Source: Hyalangium versicolor (GTDB lineage: Bacteria; Myxococcota; Myxococcia; Myxococcales; Myxococcaceae). Taken from it: DNA of 64,000 bases. Made by a program: the position numbers and the translations under genes. The notes under the pieces are model-generated. The model searched no databases. It saw only the letters and a list, made by a program, of their open reading frames with translations, and had not been told where the DNA came from. The stretch spans positions 41,152 through 105,151 of the forward strand of contig NZ_JAHXBF010000038.1 in the NCBI RefSeq assembly GCF_020103695.1, given 5' to 3'. Within the stretch, counting starts at the first letter, position 1, and each line of letters begins with the position of its first letter. Below are positions 34,339-42,420 of the stretch, in pieces.

Positions 34339-35784
34339 ATGCTCCCTCTCTTCGCACTGCTCGTCCTGAGCGCCGCGCCCGCCAGCTCCCGGGAGCCCGT
34401 GTCCGTGAGCTTCAAGAAGACGAAGGACTTCCTGGACTGGAGGGCAGGGCGCTTCCTCTTCGAGGAGCGCTGGGTGTCACTGCCTGAGGCGGGGCTTCAG
34501 GTCGGCTACTTCCTCGTGCCCAGTGCCGTCAGCTTCGAGTACGCCAACCTCTCCCAGTACGGAAGGCCCTCGTTCGAGGATGCCTTCTTCGCGGTGGACT
34601 CGCGCACGGGCAGGCCTGTTTCTCAGGTCGTGCAGCGAGGGCCCTTCACTGTCTGTCCGGCGCCGGGACACGTCAGGGAGTTGAGGGCGGACTTCGCCAG
34701 CACCGAGCAGGCCGGAGTCCAGTTCGGCAACTACGGGCAGCCCTGTGGGCTGCGGTTCCGTCGCACGAAGGATGCGTGGACGGCCTCTCTCTTTCCGGAC
34801 GAGATGCGCTCTCCCGAGGAGAACTTTCCGGAGGCGGCCCGTGCCATGGCAAAGGTGTCCCGCACGCGGGATGGAGGTGTCGGCACGCTCCGGTGGTCCT
34901 ATCTTCCCGACTCGATCTGGCTTTTGGCGGCGTCCCAGGAACGCTGCGCCCTGTGGGCCTTCGACAGCATCAACAACAAGGTGGACGCGACGGCCAGCGA
35001 GGCGATGACGCGGAAGATCTGTACCTGTCTCCGGGAGGCCGGCCGCGACGAGACGGGAGGCCTTGAGCTCGACCGGGTGGCGCGTGGCCTGGAGTGGACG
35101 GAGCTGGGGACCGGGCAGCGCAGCTGTGCATGTCTGTTCTCGGAGACAGGCGAGGCGGACGTCGAGTGCGGCTCTCCCGCGGGCCGGTACTACTCCCCGG
35201 CCACCCTCGCGAAGATGGAGGCGGACGACCCGGGTCTGCTGGAGGCGCGAAGGGATGCCGAGAAGATGAGGAGGATGCGGGAGGGGCTCGAGTCCTTCCA
35301 GGAACTGGTCACCACGAACCGGAAGGCGCTCGAGGCGTGGAAGGCTGGGAACCAGGAGGCGGCGGTCGACTCATGGGTCTACCTGTACCGAAAGTGGATC
35401 GCCCTCGGTCGGCCCCAGCAGGAGGACGCGTTCGGAGAGATGACGGAGGAGGTCGTCTCCCTGCTCGGACAGAGCCTGGACGTGAGGCATGCGTCCATCG
35501 ATCAGTGGGTGGAGATCCTCAACAACCTGGGCTTCGCCATGTGGTCCCGCAAGGAGTGGGTGCAGGCCGAGGCGGCCTACAATGAGTGCATGATCCTGCT
35601 GCGGCGTTCGGGTCGCACGCACAACGTGCTGGACCTGAACCGCGGGGACCTTTACCGGGACATGGGCAAGATCCCCTCGGCGAAGGAGGCCTATGAGCGC
35701 TTCCTGAAAGGCACTGTCACCGCGTCCCAGCGGCAGTACGTGGAGCAGGAGCTGAAGAAGCTCGAGAAGCGCTCGGGCCCGTAG
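34339..35784 (+). CDS. Secreted TPR protein
   Basis: A 481-residue protein from ATG 34339, chosen because it gives a signal peptide (LPLFALLVLSAAPASS); the frame is open further upstream. The N-terminal 300 residues have paired cysteines (VCPAPGH, KICTCLREAG, RSCACLFSE). The C-terminal 170 residues form helices including TPR motifs (ILNNLGFAMWSRKEWVQAEA and GDLYRDMGKIPSAKEAYERF). The family of the N-terminal part is not recognised. Periplasmic location is inferred. A strong hairpin follows the stop. Confidence 0.7.
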   Translation: MLPLFALLVLSAAPASSREPVSVSFKKTKDFLDWRAGRFLFEERWVSLPEAGLQVGYFLVPSAVSFEYANLSQYGRPSFEDAFFAVDSRTGRPVSQVVQRGPFTVCPAPGHVRELRADFASTEQAGVQFGNYGQPCGLRFRRTKDAWTASLFPDEMRSPEENFPEAARAMAKVSRTRDGGVGTLRWSYLPDSIWLLAASQERCALWAFDSINNKVDATASEAMTRKICTCLREAGRDETGGLELDRVARGLEWTELGTGQRSCACLFSETGEADVECGSPAGRYYSPATLAKMEADDPGLLEARRDAEKMRRMREGLESFQELVTTNRKALEAWKAGNQEAAVDSWVYLYRKWIALGRPQQEDAFGEMTEEVVSLLGQSLDVRHASIDQWVEILNNLGFAMWSRKEWVQAEAAYNECMILLRRSGRTHNVLDLNRGDLYRDMGKIPSAKEAYERFLKGTVTASQRQYVEQELKKLEKRSGP

Positions 35785-35822
35785 AGGGCTACAGCGGGAT
35801 CGTTCCCCTTAAAACTCCAGGA

Positions 35823-35860
35823 GCCCGCCTTGCCCTCAGCAGGCAGTGGGCAGGGCGGGC
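35823..35860 (+). terminator. Hairpin after the TPR gene
   Basis: GCCCGCCTTGCCC (35823-35835) and GGGCAGGGCGGGC (35848-35860) pair over 13 bp with one mismatch and a 12-nt loop. No U-tract follows, so termination is plausible but not assured. Confidence 0.5.
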
Positions 35861-36375
35861 GTGTACCCCACGCCGACTGCACGTCATCTCACCCCGTTGC
35901 GCTCACGGCCCTGGGGGTCCCGTCAGCCAACCACCCCTGCCGCCCCATGCCCCTGCCTCGCACTCAACAGTACCCCTGGCCCTTCTATGCGTCGCTCGCG
36001 AGGATCGAGGCCAAGAACCGCAGCGTCGCCGAGGAGATCGCCACGTGGCACGAGGAGCTGGCGTACACCATCTGACACCCGCACTTCGAGTCAGGCTGTC
36101 GGCCGAGCTCGTCCGGGGGAGGGAAGGAGTAGTCAGAGGCTCAGAAGAGTTGTTATGGCTTGGGATCCCCGCGGTGATGAGCGCCGCCCCGCGAGCACCC
36201 GGAGGCATCATGAACTCGCCCCTTGTCCTTGCCGCGGTAGCTGTCCTGTTCGCCCAGGGGGCGTAGGCCCCTTAAGGCGGTCCCGAAGGTCCGTCTCAGC
36301 GCGGTGCTGGCCCTTGCTGGGTGCCCTGAAGAACAGGTGTGCAGCAGGCACCGTCCCTTGCTGCGCAAGCTTGAG
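35861..36375. other. Region without a convincing gene
   Basis: About 500 bp. Two scraps are visible on the forward strand: a 42-codon frame at 35947-36075 and an isolated signal-peptide-like stretch at 36210-36266 (MNSPLVLAAVAVLFAQGA) that stops at once. They look like remnants left by rearrangement beside the RNA-like 3' end that follows. Confidence 0.4.
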
Positions 36376-36400
36376 TGGAGGCGGCGGGAGTCGAACCCGC
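36376..36400 (-). other. Second tRNA/tmRNA-like 3' end (attachment-site-like)
   Basis: On the reverse strand this reads GCGGGTTCGACTCCCGCCGC plus CTCCA, a T-arm leading into CGCCTCCA, the usual end of tmRNA before CCA. No 5' part is present. It matches 1235-1259 at 23 of 25 positions in the same orientation. It lies about 150 bp before the ECF/CBASS locus and is a possible insertion boundary. Confidence 0.5.
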
Positions 36401-36549
36401 TGTCGGAGTGGTTGCTGAACCGGTGCGGTGGAGGCTCGCGCGCGCCGACGACTGCTGGACTCCTGGTTGTTGAATAGCTCTGCGGGGACGCTGTTCGCCT
36501 CGATCAAGGCCTGTGTTTTCAGTGGCTTGCAACTTCCGACGGCTGTGGA

Positions 36550-36573
36550 GGGAACAATCCTCGCGTATGGCGT
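36550..36573 (+). promoter_or_regulatory. ECF-type promoter P1, upstream of the sigma gene
   Basis: GGAAC (36550-36554), 16 bp, then GTC (36571-36573) followed by TT. This is the classical ECF -35/-10 arrangement. The extended -35 box GAGGGAACAAT is shared with P2 and P3. The GTC lies 50 bp before ATG 36621, close to the 51 and 43 bp at the other two, which points to autoregulation by the sigma factor encoded next. Confidence 0.75.
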
Positions 36574-36620
36574 CTTGGGGGGAGACGTGATGCGCGCTGC
36601 CCTCTTCACCCTCAGCTCTC

Positions 36621-37268
36621 ATGCACCCATCTTCTGCACGCAGGCCTCCTGCCAGAAATCTCCCCATCCACTTGGAGCGCTTGTGGCAGAAAGAGCACCA
36701 GGAGCCGGGGAGTGGGCTTCGTGTGGAGCCGCAAGGGGCCATGCGCCAGGAGCAGCGACAGCAAGCAGGGGCATTCGCCATGGCTCGACGGGATCGCCTC
36801 CTGGGCCAGGCGAAGAAGCTGTGCGCCAACCCCACGGATGCCGAGGATCTCGTGCAGGAGGTCATCGTGCGGTTCATCGAGGAGTTCGGTGACAAGCCCC
36901 ACCTTCCTGCCGAGGCCAGCTGCGAGGCCTGGCTGGTCAAGACCCTCACTCACCAGTTCTACACTCAGTGCCGTAGACAGCGGACCCGACAGAACCGAGC
37001 CTTGGATCCGGCTCTGAGTGAGCACGCACGGGAGGCCACTCCCATCCCTGCGTATGATGCCATCACCTCCGAGCAGTTCTCTGAAGCACGTGACACCCTG
37101 AGTCCGAAGCTACACGAGACCTATGAGCTGCATGCAGCCGGCATAAAGTATGAGGAGATTGCCCGACGACTCGAAGTCCCGGTAGGCACCGTCAAGAAGC
37201 GGTTGCACGATGCACGCTCAAGGCTGCGCAAGTATCTCCAAAACTTCCTCAAGCCTGGTCCTCCCTGA
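36621..37268 (+). CDS. ECF RNA polymerase sigma factor
   Basis: 215 residues from ATG 36621, or 175 from ATG 36741, which has a better ribosome site (AAGGGG) and a length more usual for the family. Promoter spacing favours 36621. Region 2 is seen in RRDRLLGQAKKLCANPTDAE, DLVQEVIVRFIEEFG and the following CEAWLVKTLTHQFYTQCRRQ. Region 4 is TYELHAAGIKYEEIARRLEV, then PVGTVKKRLHDARSRLRKYL. The stop overlaps the next start by one base (TGATG), so sigma and anti-sigma are coupled. It probably drives the three GGAAC-N16-GTC/T promoters here. Confidence 0.9.
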   Translation: MHPSSARRPPARNLPIHLERLWQKEHQEPGSGLRVEPQGAMRQEQRQQAGAFAMARRDRLLGQAKKLCANPTDAEDLVQEVIVRFIEEFGDKPHLPAEASCEAWLVKTLTHQFYTQCRRQRTRQNRALDPALSEHAREATPIPAYDAITSEQFSEARDTLSPKLHETYELHAAGIKYEEIARRLEVPVGTVKKRLHDARSRLRKYLQNFLKPGPP

Positions 37269-40207
37269 TGGCTTCCTCCTGCGATAACGTCGAGGCATTC
37301 GTGGACGGGGAGCTTTCGCCCTCGGAGGCGGCGTCATTTCGTCTCCATCTGCCGACCTGCGAGCACTGCCAGCAAGAAGTGGAGGTCCTTCTCCAACTCG
37401 AGTTCCTGGAGCAACGCCATACCGCGCGCCAAGGTGGGCGTAGTGTCTCTCTGATTCCTCGTGCCACGGCCTCTCGGGTCTGGTGGCGCCCCTCCCTCCT
37501 GGCGGCAGCCTCCATGGCCGCTCTGGTGCTAGGTCTGGTGGCGCTTCGTCTCTACTCCTCGACAGGACGCTACACCGTGGAGGCCGAAGTTTCATACCGG
37601 GTGCTGGAGGCGCGCCTGAGCTCTCCAGGCGAAGGGAGCTACAAGCCCCTCGCCTCTGGGAGGTTGGGCCTTTTCGGGCCCGGTCAGAATCCTCCTCAAG
37701 TGAGGGGGACTTCACCCAAACTCAATGATGGGGAGGACCCAGTTGATGCCTATCTGAAGCAGGGCGACGGCTATAGCGCCAAAAAGGCCGTGGAACTCCT
37801 CCAGCAGCAGCCAAGCACTCCAGATTCAGAGAGCCAGTGGGCCGTCGCATCGCTGCTCTTGGCCCAGCCAGCGGAAGCGCTTCAACACGCTGATTTGGCA
37901 CTCTCCATGGCTCCAGGGCACGCTCCCGCCATGTGGAACCGCGCGTTGGCATTGCGTGATCTCCACCTTCCTTTTGCCTCGGCCAAGGCCTTCACCCAGG
38001 TAGCGTCCTTGAGGGAGACAGGCTGGGCCGAGGAGGCCGCTCGGAAAGCTGCGGAGCTTCACCAGAGCGCCGTCTCTCGCCGTAGCCGGTGGAAGGCGGT
38101 GTTCCAGGCGGGTGCTTCATTGGTCGACAACCCAGCCGCCCAACTTCCCGAGGACTTCAGCGTGACGCCCATCGCGCGCCTCTTCTTCTATGACGCGGTA
38201 AGGGCCGCCTCTACATCTGAGGCCGTGCAAGCCTTGCTCCCGCTGGCCCGGAAGCTGGATGATCGTGCTGGGGGAAACGTGCTCGAAACCTACGTTCAGC
38301 GTGTCGCCGCCAGGGATTTCGAGCTGCGTGGCCCACTCGCGCGGGGCTACACTGCCCTGGTGCAAGGTCATCTCGCTGATCCTAAGCCTGATCCTAAAGA
38401 GGACCGCTTATTGGAGCAGATCCTTGCTTCCCGCGAGGATGACCTCATCGTCGGCGCGCTCGTACAGACGGCCACTGTCGCTCGCCACCTTGAACTCTTC
38501 TCATTGAAGGCTGCCTCCCTGAATGATCCGTGGTTCCAGCTCACTGTGGCGCAGGAGCGCGCGGCCATGGACAGTCAGGCTGGGATGCTGGTGCGCGCGA
38601 CGCGGACGTTGCGCGACGCGCTCCCCTTCTGCGAAGGCATGGGGTTGGAGTATCGCTGCCTCTCCGTCAAGATCGAGCTGTCCAACCTCCTCATCAAGCT
38701 CCACGAGTTCAAAGACGCGCGGCACTACGCGGAGGAGGCGTGGCAGGAGGCACGAGCAAGCAATGAGTGGTCGTTGGAGCAGAGCGCGCTATGGAACCTC
38801 GGGCGGATCGCCCGGCTCGTGAACGATACCGCTCTCTCGCTGGCCTACTTCGATGAGTACCTGGAGCAGTTCGAGGGCAAAGCGGACGCCAAGAGGCGCA
38901 TCCACGAGAACCTCGCCTCCGTCGCGTTCCAGAATCTCCGTGTGGATGAGGCGCGGCGGGAGATTGATGCGGCGCTTGCTGCGGGAAATCCGCTCTCCCC
39001 CAGCGGTGCCTTTACGCTCGCGGAGATCGCGCGACTGAAGAGGGACCCTGGAGATGAGGCTCACCTGAAGAGAGCTCTGGAGAGGAACTCCGCTAAGCGG
39101 AGCCCTGGCGAACGCGCGGTGGACACCCATGTACTCGGGCGGTTCTTCATCGAGCAGGATCTGGTTCAAGGGCGCGAACTGCTCTGGCGAGCCATCGAGC
39201 AAGCCTCCGCCCCCGGGCTGGAAGAGGATCTCGCTGCACTCCGGGCGCGGGCCTATAGCTTCACCTCCCTCATTCTGGATGCGGGTCGGCGAGGCGCATT
39301 CAGTGAGGCGCTGGAGCTTTTCTCCCAGGAGCGTGGTCAGCAACTGCCAGGCCGGTGCCTGCTGGCCGCGACCGCGGACTCAGAGAGGACGCTGTTCATC
39401 GTCCGCGGTGCGGACGGAAAGCAGCTGGGCTGGCAGGATGAGGCGCGGCGCGAACTTCTCCACGAGCGACTCGATGGCCTCGTCCGGGAGGATCTCCTGG
39501 CAGCCTTGGAGCCTTGTGAGAGTGTGGAGGTTCTCGCGCGGCCTCCACTCCATGGAAGACCAGGCCTGCTACCACCAAGCATTGCCTGGAGCTACCTGAC
39601 GCGGATCTCCTCTCCACAGGCTCCGCGGACAGGTCCCGCGATTCGCTTGGTCGTCTCGGGAGTGGAGATCCCCAAGGACTTGGATGTGAAGCAACTGCCT
39701 CCCTGGGTTCCCCCACTAGGGCCGGGTGAGCGACTCGTTCCGCGTCTGGGCGCAGAGGCAACGCCATCCCGCGTACGCGCCGCGATGCAGGACGCGACAG
39801 AGATTGATTTGATTACTCACGGCTTCGTCCACGAACGATCTGATGAGTCCTATCTCCTTCTGGCGCCGGAGCGGGGAGAGCGGGAGCTGACGGTGCCGCA
39901 GGTGAGGAAGATGCAACTCCGAGGGGCTCCATTCGTGGTGCTGGTGGCCTGCCATGGTGGCCACACGTCCTATGCGCTCCACGAGCCCTGGAGTCTGCCT
40001 GCTGCCTTCATCCAGGCGGGTGCGCGCGGTGTATTGGCCGCCACCGCGTCGATCCCCGACGTAGAGGGGTACACCTTCTTCATCCAGGTGCGCGAGCGCA
40101 TACGTGAGGGGGTTCCGCCCGCCATCGCCCTGCGCGACGTGCGTGCGCAGTGGCTGAAAAGAGATCCAAAGCAGGAGTGGCTCACCAGCGTGCTCCTCTT
40201 CGAATGA
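37268..40207 (+). CDS. Anti-sigma zinc-finger / TM / TPR / CHAT protease fusion
   Basis: 979 residues. The N-terminus is a ZAS/zf-HC2 anti-sigma domain: Cys5, then His27-x3-Cys31-x2-Cys34 (HLPTCEHC). One membrane helix lies at about 72-92 (LLAAASMAALVLGLVALRLY). Residues about 150-650 are helical TPR-like repeats. The last 250 residues are a CHAT caspase-like protease, with LITHGF (His851) and LVACHGGH (Cys895) as the dyad and GARGVLAATASIPD after it. ZAS proteins hold the cognate sigma inactive. Cleavage of this protein, by itself or by the caspase-like proteases encoded downstream, would free it. With the ZAS in the cytoplasm a single helix would put CHAT outside; the true topology is open. 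Confidence 0.9.
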   Translation: MASSCDNVEAFVDGELSPSEAASFRLHLPTCEHCQQEVEVLLQLEFLEQRHTARQGGRSVSLIPRATASRVWWRPSLLAAASMAALVLGLVALRLYSSTGRYTVEAEVSYRVLEARLSSPGEGSYKPLASGRLGLFGPGQNPPQVRGTSPKLNDGEDPVDAYLKQGDGYSAKKAVELLQQQPSTPDSESQWAVASLLLAQPAEALQHADLALSMAPGHAPAMWNRALALRDLHLPFASAKAFTQVASLRETGWAEEAARKAAELHQSAVSRRSRWKAVFQAGASLVDNPAAQLPEDFSVTPIARLFFYDAVRAASTSEAVQALLPLARKLDDRAGGNVLETYVQRVAARDFELRGPLARGYTALVQGHLADPKPDPKEDRLLEQILASREDDLIVGALVQTATVARHLELFSLKAASLNDPWFQLTVAQERAAMDSQAGMLVRATRTLRDALPFCEGMGLEYRCLSVKIELSNLLIKLHEFKDARHYAEEAWQEARASNEWSLEQSALWNLGRIARLVNDTALSLAYFDEYLEQFEGKADAKRRIHENLASVAFQNLRVDEARREIDAALAAGNPLSPSGAFTLAEIARLKRDPGDEAHLKRALERNSAKRSPGERAVDTHVLGRFFIEQDLVQGRELLWRAIEQASAPGLEEDLAALRARAYSFTSLILDAGRRGAFSEALELFSQERGQQLPGRCLLAATADSERTLFIVRGADGKQLGWQDEARRELLHERLDGLVREDLLAALEPCESVEVLARPPLHGRPGLLPPSIAWSYLTRISSPQAPRTGPAIRLVVSGVEIPKDLDVKQLPPWVPPLGPGERLVPRLGAEATPSRVRAAMQDATEIDLITHGFVHERSDESYLLLAPERGERELTVPQVRKMQLRGAPFVVLVACHGGHTSYALHEPWSLPAAFIQAGARGVLAATASIPDVEGYTFFIQVRERIREGVPPAIALRDVRAQWLKRDPKQEWLTSVLLFE

Positions 40208-40229
40208 GCCGTTGGCGGCTGGCGGCAAG

Positions 40230-40253
40230 GGAACAATAAAACCCGATCGCGTT
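40230..40253 (+). promoter_or_regulatory. ECF-type promoter P2
   Basis: GGAAC (40230-40234), 16 bp, then GTT followed by CTT. The extended -35 AAGGGAACAAT and the GATCGC before the -10 match P1 and P3. It lies 51 bp before the GTG start of the duplicated-domain gene, in a 94-bp gap after the anti-sigma gene. Confidence 0.7.
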
Positions 40254-40301
40254 CTTGATGGCGAGTGCACGCAGCGCCCAACCCGCCTGTCAGGAGCCAC
40301 C

Positions 40302-40910
40302 GTGAGCAAGCCGCAGCCTCCATTCCACGATCTTGAGTTCGCTAATGCCGTCGACTTCTGGGCGGGAACCCCTTCCGCTCCTCGAAGCGCTTTCCTGATG
40401 CCCGTCAAGGCTTCCACCGAGTTTCTGGCCTTCGGGGAGCTCCAGCATTCGAGACAGGTACATTTCGTGGCGCGGGGCAGGCTGAAGGACCACCTGCCGG
40501 CTTTCATTACCCGCATGGCCCAGAGCGGAGCGCAGGTCGGGCTCTATATTCAGGCACCGGTGCCGGCAAGCCTCCTCAAGCGCTATGCCTCCGGTCCTCC
40601 CATCGAAGGCCAGGAGTCAGAGGATCCCCCCGAACAGCCTGTGCGCGGATTTGCTCCTGCAGGGACGACGCCCTACACAGAGTCGCGCACGGGGACTCTC
40701 TGGCCCCAGGGCGACGCTTCCTCGCGGCGCGTCCTGCTGACGCCCACACATGAGCCCGCAGCGTTCTTCGCCCTCGGGCTGCTGACGTCCTCGGGCAATG
40801 TACTCTTCAGGCTGAAGGGCTCAGTGCAGGAGCACCTCAGCGAGTTCGTCACCCGCATGGTGAGGGACGGGGCACGCGTGGAACTCTACGCCCAACCTCC
40901 AGAGCTCTAG
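40302..40910 (+). CDS. Protein with two copies of an unrecognised 70-residue domain
   Basis: 202 residues from GTG 40302, chosen because AGGAG lies 6 nt upstream and promoter P2 lies just before. Two homologous parts can be aligned: AFLMPVKASTEFLAFGEL...LKDHLPAFITRMAQSGAQVGLYIQ and LLTPTHEPAAFFALGLL...VQEHLSEFVTRMVRDGARVELYAQ. A proline/acidic linker (about 105-130) joins them. No known fold is recognised. Its place between anti-sigma and caspase-like genes under the same promoter type suggests it is a regulator, inhibitor or substrate in the cascade; that is inference. Confidence 0.7.
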   Translation: MSKPQPPFHDLEFANAVDFWAGTPSAPRSAFLMPVKASTEFLAFGELQHSRQVHFVARGRLKDHLPAFITRMAQSGAQVGLYIQAPVPASLLKRYASGPPIEGQESEDPPEQPVRGFAPAGTTPYTESRTGTLWPQGDASSRRVLLTPTHEPAAFFALGLLTSSGNVLFRLKGSVQEHLSEFVTRMVRDGARVELYAQPPEL

Positions 40911-40948
40911 CAACTCGCACGCTCACCTGAACATGCAAGGAGGGCCTT

Positions 40949-42346
40949 ATGACTCTTGATCTGCTCCTCGCTCGCGCGGATGACTACCAGCCCCTGTTGC
41001 CTCAAGGGCTCTCTCTGGACTCGCTTCGGACTCTCCCTCTGCCCAGCCCCCGTGCTCCCTCGGAGAGGCTTTGGGATCCGAGTGGAGATCCGGAGAGCCT
41101 GTCGACACAGCGCTGGGGAGTTGTCACTCCCGAGGGGCCTGAGGGAGACAGACTCTTGGAACGCATGGCCCCCCTGATCCGGTGGCGCGAGGAGATTCAG
41201 GGAGCTCCGGTCATCCCGTACCGCACGCGGACGAGCATGGACGAAGCGACAGCCGCTCGTTGGAAGAGGCGTGAGTTTCGGAATGAGTCTGTGGCCGAGT
41301 CGGAACGTCCCCGATACTTGTTGCTGCTCGGCGACATGGACACGCTCTCACTCGAGCTGCAGCAGGTGCTCGCCACGGATGCCTACGTGGGACGGCTCGC
41401 CTTTCCAAAGGAGGAGGACTACGAGGCTTACGCCCACAAGGTGCTGAGGTGGGAGAAGGTCGCGCCCCAGTCTCACGCGCGGCGTCGCGTCCTCTTCTAC
41501 ACGGTGCGAGATCGGACCCGAGCCACGGACATCGCCCGCGAAGTCCTTGTGGAGCCATGTCTCGAATCCCTCGGAGCGAAGCGGCGAAAGGGGCTCCCCG
41601 ATATGGAACTCCACGACTTCGTCGATGAAGGAGGCGCCGCCACTGAGCAGTGGATGCGATGTGTGGCGCAGCCTGAGCCGAGCGTGTTGTTCACGCTGAG
41701 CCATGGGCTGGGCGCTGCCTGGGAGTGCCCTGAGCAACGGAGGCAGTTCCAGGGAGCACTCGTACTTCCTGGCCGATGCCTGACGGGAAAAGACCTTGCA
41801 TCTGGCTCTTTCCTCCCGGGAGGCGCCTGGTTTTGTCTCGCCTGTCATGGGGCAGGGACTCCGGAGAAGAGCAGCTATGAACCCTGGCTCCAGCAGCTCC
41901 GGCATGTAGACCCTGACGCAGCGCGCGCCCTTGAGAAGGGAATGCCACCGGAGGGCAATCCGCCCTTCACCTCAGCGCTCCCGCAGGCCGCCCTGGCCAA
42001 CCCAGATGGCCCGCTGGCCTTCATCGGGCACGTGGATCTCGCGTGGACCTCCACACTGAGTGACGAAGGCAATCTCGCACACTCACGCTTTCTGGGAGTG
42101 CTCCAGGCGCTGGCGGCGGGACGGCGCGCTGGAAATGCCCTGCACACCTTGCTGAGGTTTTTTGGCGAGGCACTCAATGAGCTGACGCTGTTCTACAAGC
42201 AGGAGGAGCTGGCGCTCGCAGCAGGTCGAAAGCCTTCCGCCGATCCAGCCCGCGCCGCTCAATGGATGCTATGCCAGGATCTCGCGAACTACGTGCTGCT
42301 GGGAGACCCAGCCGTCCGACTGCCTGGGTTCGCGGCGCAAAAATGA
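40949..42346 (+). CDS. Caspase-like (clan CD) cysteine protease
   Basis: 465 residues from ATG 40949, with AAGGAGG upstream. The C-terminal half has a caspase/gingipain/CHAT-type dyad: LFTLSHGLGA (His252) and WFCLACHGAG (Cys299), with LAFIGHVDLAW following and NYVLLGDPAVRLPG at the end, the closing motif of C25-like proteases. The N-terminal 220 residues contain YLLLLGDMDTLSLELQQVL, also seen in C25-like enzymes. No signal peptide or membrane helix, so it acts in the cytoplasm. It lies 38 bp after the duplicated-domain gene and is probably cotranscribed from P2. A plausible second protease downstream of CHAT-SAVED, as PCaspase is in type III-B CRISPR cascades. Confidence 0.8.
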   Translation: MTLDLLLARADDYQPLLPQGLSLDSLRTLPLPSPRAPSERLWDPSGDPESLSTQRWGVVTPEGPEGDRLLERMAPLIRWREEIQGAPVIPYRTRTSMDEATAARWKRREFRNESVAESERPRYLLLLGDMDTLSLELQQVLATDAYVGRLAFPKEEDYEAYAHKVLRWEKVAPQSHARRRVLFYTVRDRTRATDIAREVLVEPCLESLGAKRRKGLPDMELHDFVDEGGAATEQWMRCVAQPEPSVLFTLSHGLGAAWECPEQRRQFQGALVLPGRCLTGKDLASGSFLPGGAWFCLACHGAGTPEKSSYEPWLQQLRHVDPDAARALEKGMPPEGNPPFTSALPQAALANPDGPLAFIGHVDLAWTSTLSDEGNLAHSRFLGVLQALAAGRRAGNALHTLLRFFGEALNELTLFYKQEELALAAGRKPSADPARAAQWMLCQDLANYVLLGDPAVRLPGFAAQK

Positions 42347-42356
42347 AGGCTGCGAG

Positions 42357-42380
42357 GGAACCATTTCCGCGCATCGCGTC
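42357..42380 (+). promoter_or_regulatory. ECF-type promoter P3, upstream of the CBASS operon
   Basis: GGAAC (42357-42361), 16 bp, then GTC (42378-42380) followed by TTT. The extended -35 GAGGGAACCAT and the ATCGC before the -10 match P1 and P2. The GTC lies 43 bp before ATG 42421 of the CHAT-SAVED gene, tying CBASS expression to the sigma factor. Confidence 0.75.
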
Positions 42381-42420
42381 TTTCCTGTGAGAGCCAGCGT
42401 CCCCGCTGCCTCATAGGCCC

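Noticed and set aside
36376..36400. Complete tmRNA gene
   Set aside because: Only the 3' end matches; no tmRNA 5' end or tag-peptide frame is found upstream on the reverse strand.
1235..36400. A single 35-kb integrative element bounded by the two RNA-like ends
   Set aside because: T-arm sequences are conserved among many RNA genes, no integrase is seen, and the interior looks like ordinary host genes.
36428..36892. Alternative frame over the sigma gene start
   Set aside because: It overlaps the sigma gene in another frame and has no domain.
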